NCBI GenBank assembly: GCA_024276395.1
Contig: JAJRXH010000606.1
Span: forward strand, 1-6,388
Origin: an archaeon
GTDB taxonomy: Archaea; Asgardarchaeota; Heimdallarchaeia; Hodarchaeales; S146-22
Direction: 5' to 3'
Length of the DNA: 6,388 bases
Below, one piece after another: positions 5,488-6,388 of the stretch (within the stretch, counting starts at the first letter, position 1; each line of letters starts with the position of its first letter). Both the position numbers and the translations under genes were made by a program. The notes beneath the pieces were generated by a model. It saw only the letters and a list, made by a program, of their open reading frames with translations, was not told the DNA's origin and made no database searches.

Positions 5488-6388
5488 TTATTCTGTGAAT
5501 CTATTCAAGATTTCCGAATAGATCTCAACTTCCCTTCCACTTGAGAGTTTTTGAAGACGTTCTACTATTAATTGTGGGGTGGACCGAGCATAATAGTTAA
5601 ACTTAGGTGACCGATCGACAATCAAGTTAAGATGCTGATCAAGTCCCTTGGCTTCAATGCCGTCGATTCTCACAGGATGCTTGCAATGATTGGCTATTTC
5701 ATTGGCAAGATGAGAAACGAATAGACCGCAAGAGTCTTCAGACTCATATAACATATCCAAGAAAGCTGAAATAACTCGTGCAGATGCACCTGGCTCTGAA
5801 ATACTCTCCATTTCATCAGCTAAAACTAATTTTCTCGTGCTTTTCAGAAGCATTCCAGTTAACGTCCTCAAAGTTGATTCGAATGCACCTGCATCAGCCT
5901 CACCCGTGGCCTTCTTGAAAAAGTGTAACTCATCAAACACACCGATTTCAGCATTCGATGCTGGAACGGCTAATCCCATTTGGGCTAGGATGACTGCCTG
6001 TGCTATCGCAACCAATAAAGTTGTCTTTCCACCACTATTAGCACCAGAAAGAATGCAAATTCGTTCACCATCAACCACTCCTGGCCTTGTACCTACTTCA
6101 CCCAGTGAATATGAGACTGGCTCTAAAATCAACTTTCCTTCACGTTCTAGTTTCTGTAAAAACAGATTCTTCAGTCCATCAAATCTAATGCCGCTAGGAT
6201 GCTCTTTCAACACGGGGAATGTCATTTGATATGTTTTAGTAAATTTCCCTAGCATCAAGGCAAAATCTAATTCAAAGAACTTTCTCGCCGCTATGATGAT
6301 GTGTTCCTTATGAGGAGCCAAGGCGCTTGCCAGTTGCGTCTTTAATTCATATGCTCTAATAGCTAGCTTCTTCCTCAAGTGAGATTGG
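5488..6388 (-). CDS. MutS-family ATPase, archaeal MutS-like (partial, 5' end outside window)
   Basis: This is the C-terminal ATPase half of a MutS-family protein. The frame stays open to the right edge (Gln-Ser-His precede the Leu codon at 6378), so the TTG at 6378 is not likely to be the start and the N-terminal domains lie outside. Counting from that Leu, Walker A is SGANSGGKTT (111-120), the family FE.T-type region is GAFESTLRTL (164-173), Walker B is LVLADE (184-189) followed by MESISEPGASA (190-200), and the switch histidine is in VSHL (H223). The late segment DGIEAKGLDQHLNLIVDRSP (239-258) and ARSTPQLIVERL (264-275) are typical of the archaeal MutS-like group and unlike bacterial MutS1, which has DE.GRGT after Walker B. 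These proteins are DNA-structure-binding ATPases whose role in archaea is not settled. No C-terminal Smr nuclease domain is present: the protein ends at 5488 shortly after the ATPase. It is convergent with comB, separated by 64 bases. Confidence 0.92.
   Translation of the reverse strand, partial: QSHLRKKLAIRAYELKTQLASALAPHKEHIIIAARKFFELDFALMLGKFTKTYQMTFPVLKEHPSGIRFDGLKNLFLQKLEREGKLILEPVSYSLGEVGTRPGVVDGERICILSGANSGGKTTLLVAIAQAVILAQMGLAVPASNAEIGVFDELHFFKKATGEADAGAFESTLRTLTGMLLKSTRKLVLADEMESISEPGASARVISAFLDMLYESEDSCGLFVSHLANEIANHCKHPVRIDGIEAKGLDQHLNLIVDRSPKFNYYARSTPQLIVERLQKLSSGREVEIYSEILNRFTE

Noticed and set aside
5837..6229. Plus-strand 130-codon open frame
   Set aside because: It is antisense to the Walker A region of the MutS-like gene, so it is a shadow of conserved coding sequence.
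6376..6378. TTG as the start codon of the MutS-like gene
   Set aside because: The frame is open upstream to the window edge, and a MutS-family protein needs several hundred more N-terminal residues.

Overview
The window looks like a moderately AT-rich, gene-dense piece of an archaeal chromosome. Three genes are of recognisable archaeal types: a short-form archaetidylserine (phosphatidylserine) decarboxylase next to a CDP-alcohol phosphotransferase, a MutS-family ATPase with the archaeal DEMESISEPGAS-type Walker B region, and a homologue of MfnF, the methanopterin-pathway protein. ComB and a small SWIM zinc-finger protein fit the same picture. An Asgard archaeon or a deep euryarchaeal lineage would suit the gene content and base composition. 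That placement is inference: no rRNA or other taxonomic marker is present.

Layout. Bases 1-4592 hold five genes on the minus strand, read from right to left: a divergent MfnF-like protein (3525-4592), a SWIM zinc-finger protein (3105-3488), a phosphatidyl/archaetidylserine decarboxylase (2351-3028), the matching serine phospholipid synthase (1576-2379, overlapping the decarboxylase), and a long protein (1-1551) that runs off the left edge. The last protein appears to have a degenerate LAGLIDADG-like fold followed by coiled coils. The gaps are short or negative, so this is probably one transcription unit. A 138-bp divergent intergenic region (4593-4730) separates it from comB (4731-5423, plus strand). 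comB converges on a minus-strand MutS-family gene (5488 to the right edge), which is cut at its 5' end. There is no gene-free stretch longer than 140 bases, and no tRNA, rRNA, CRISPR or insertion sequence was seen.

Function. The decarboxylase and synthase together would make an ethanolamine headgroup lipid: CDP-archaeol or CDP-diacylglycerol plus serine gives the phosphoserine lipid, which is decarboxylated to the ethanolamine lipid. ComB belongs to coenzyme M (sulfolactate) synthesis, and MfnF to methanofuran synthesis. The MfnF-like protein here has lost recognisable phosphate-binding motifs of the family, so its job may have changed. The SWIM, MutS-like and LAGLIDADG-like proteins point to nucleic-acid work.

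The most unusual items are the long LAGLIDADG-like/coiled-coil protein without catalytic acids and the MfnF-like protein with degenerate nucleotide-binding loops. Both sit in the same likely operon as lipid headgroup genes.
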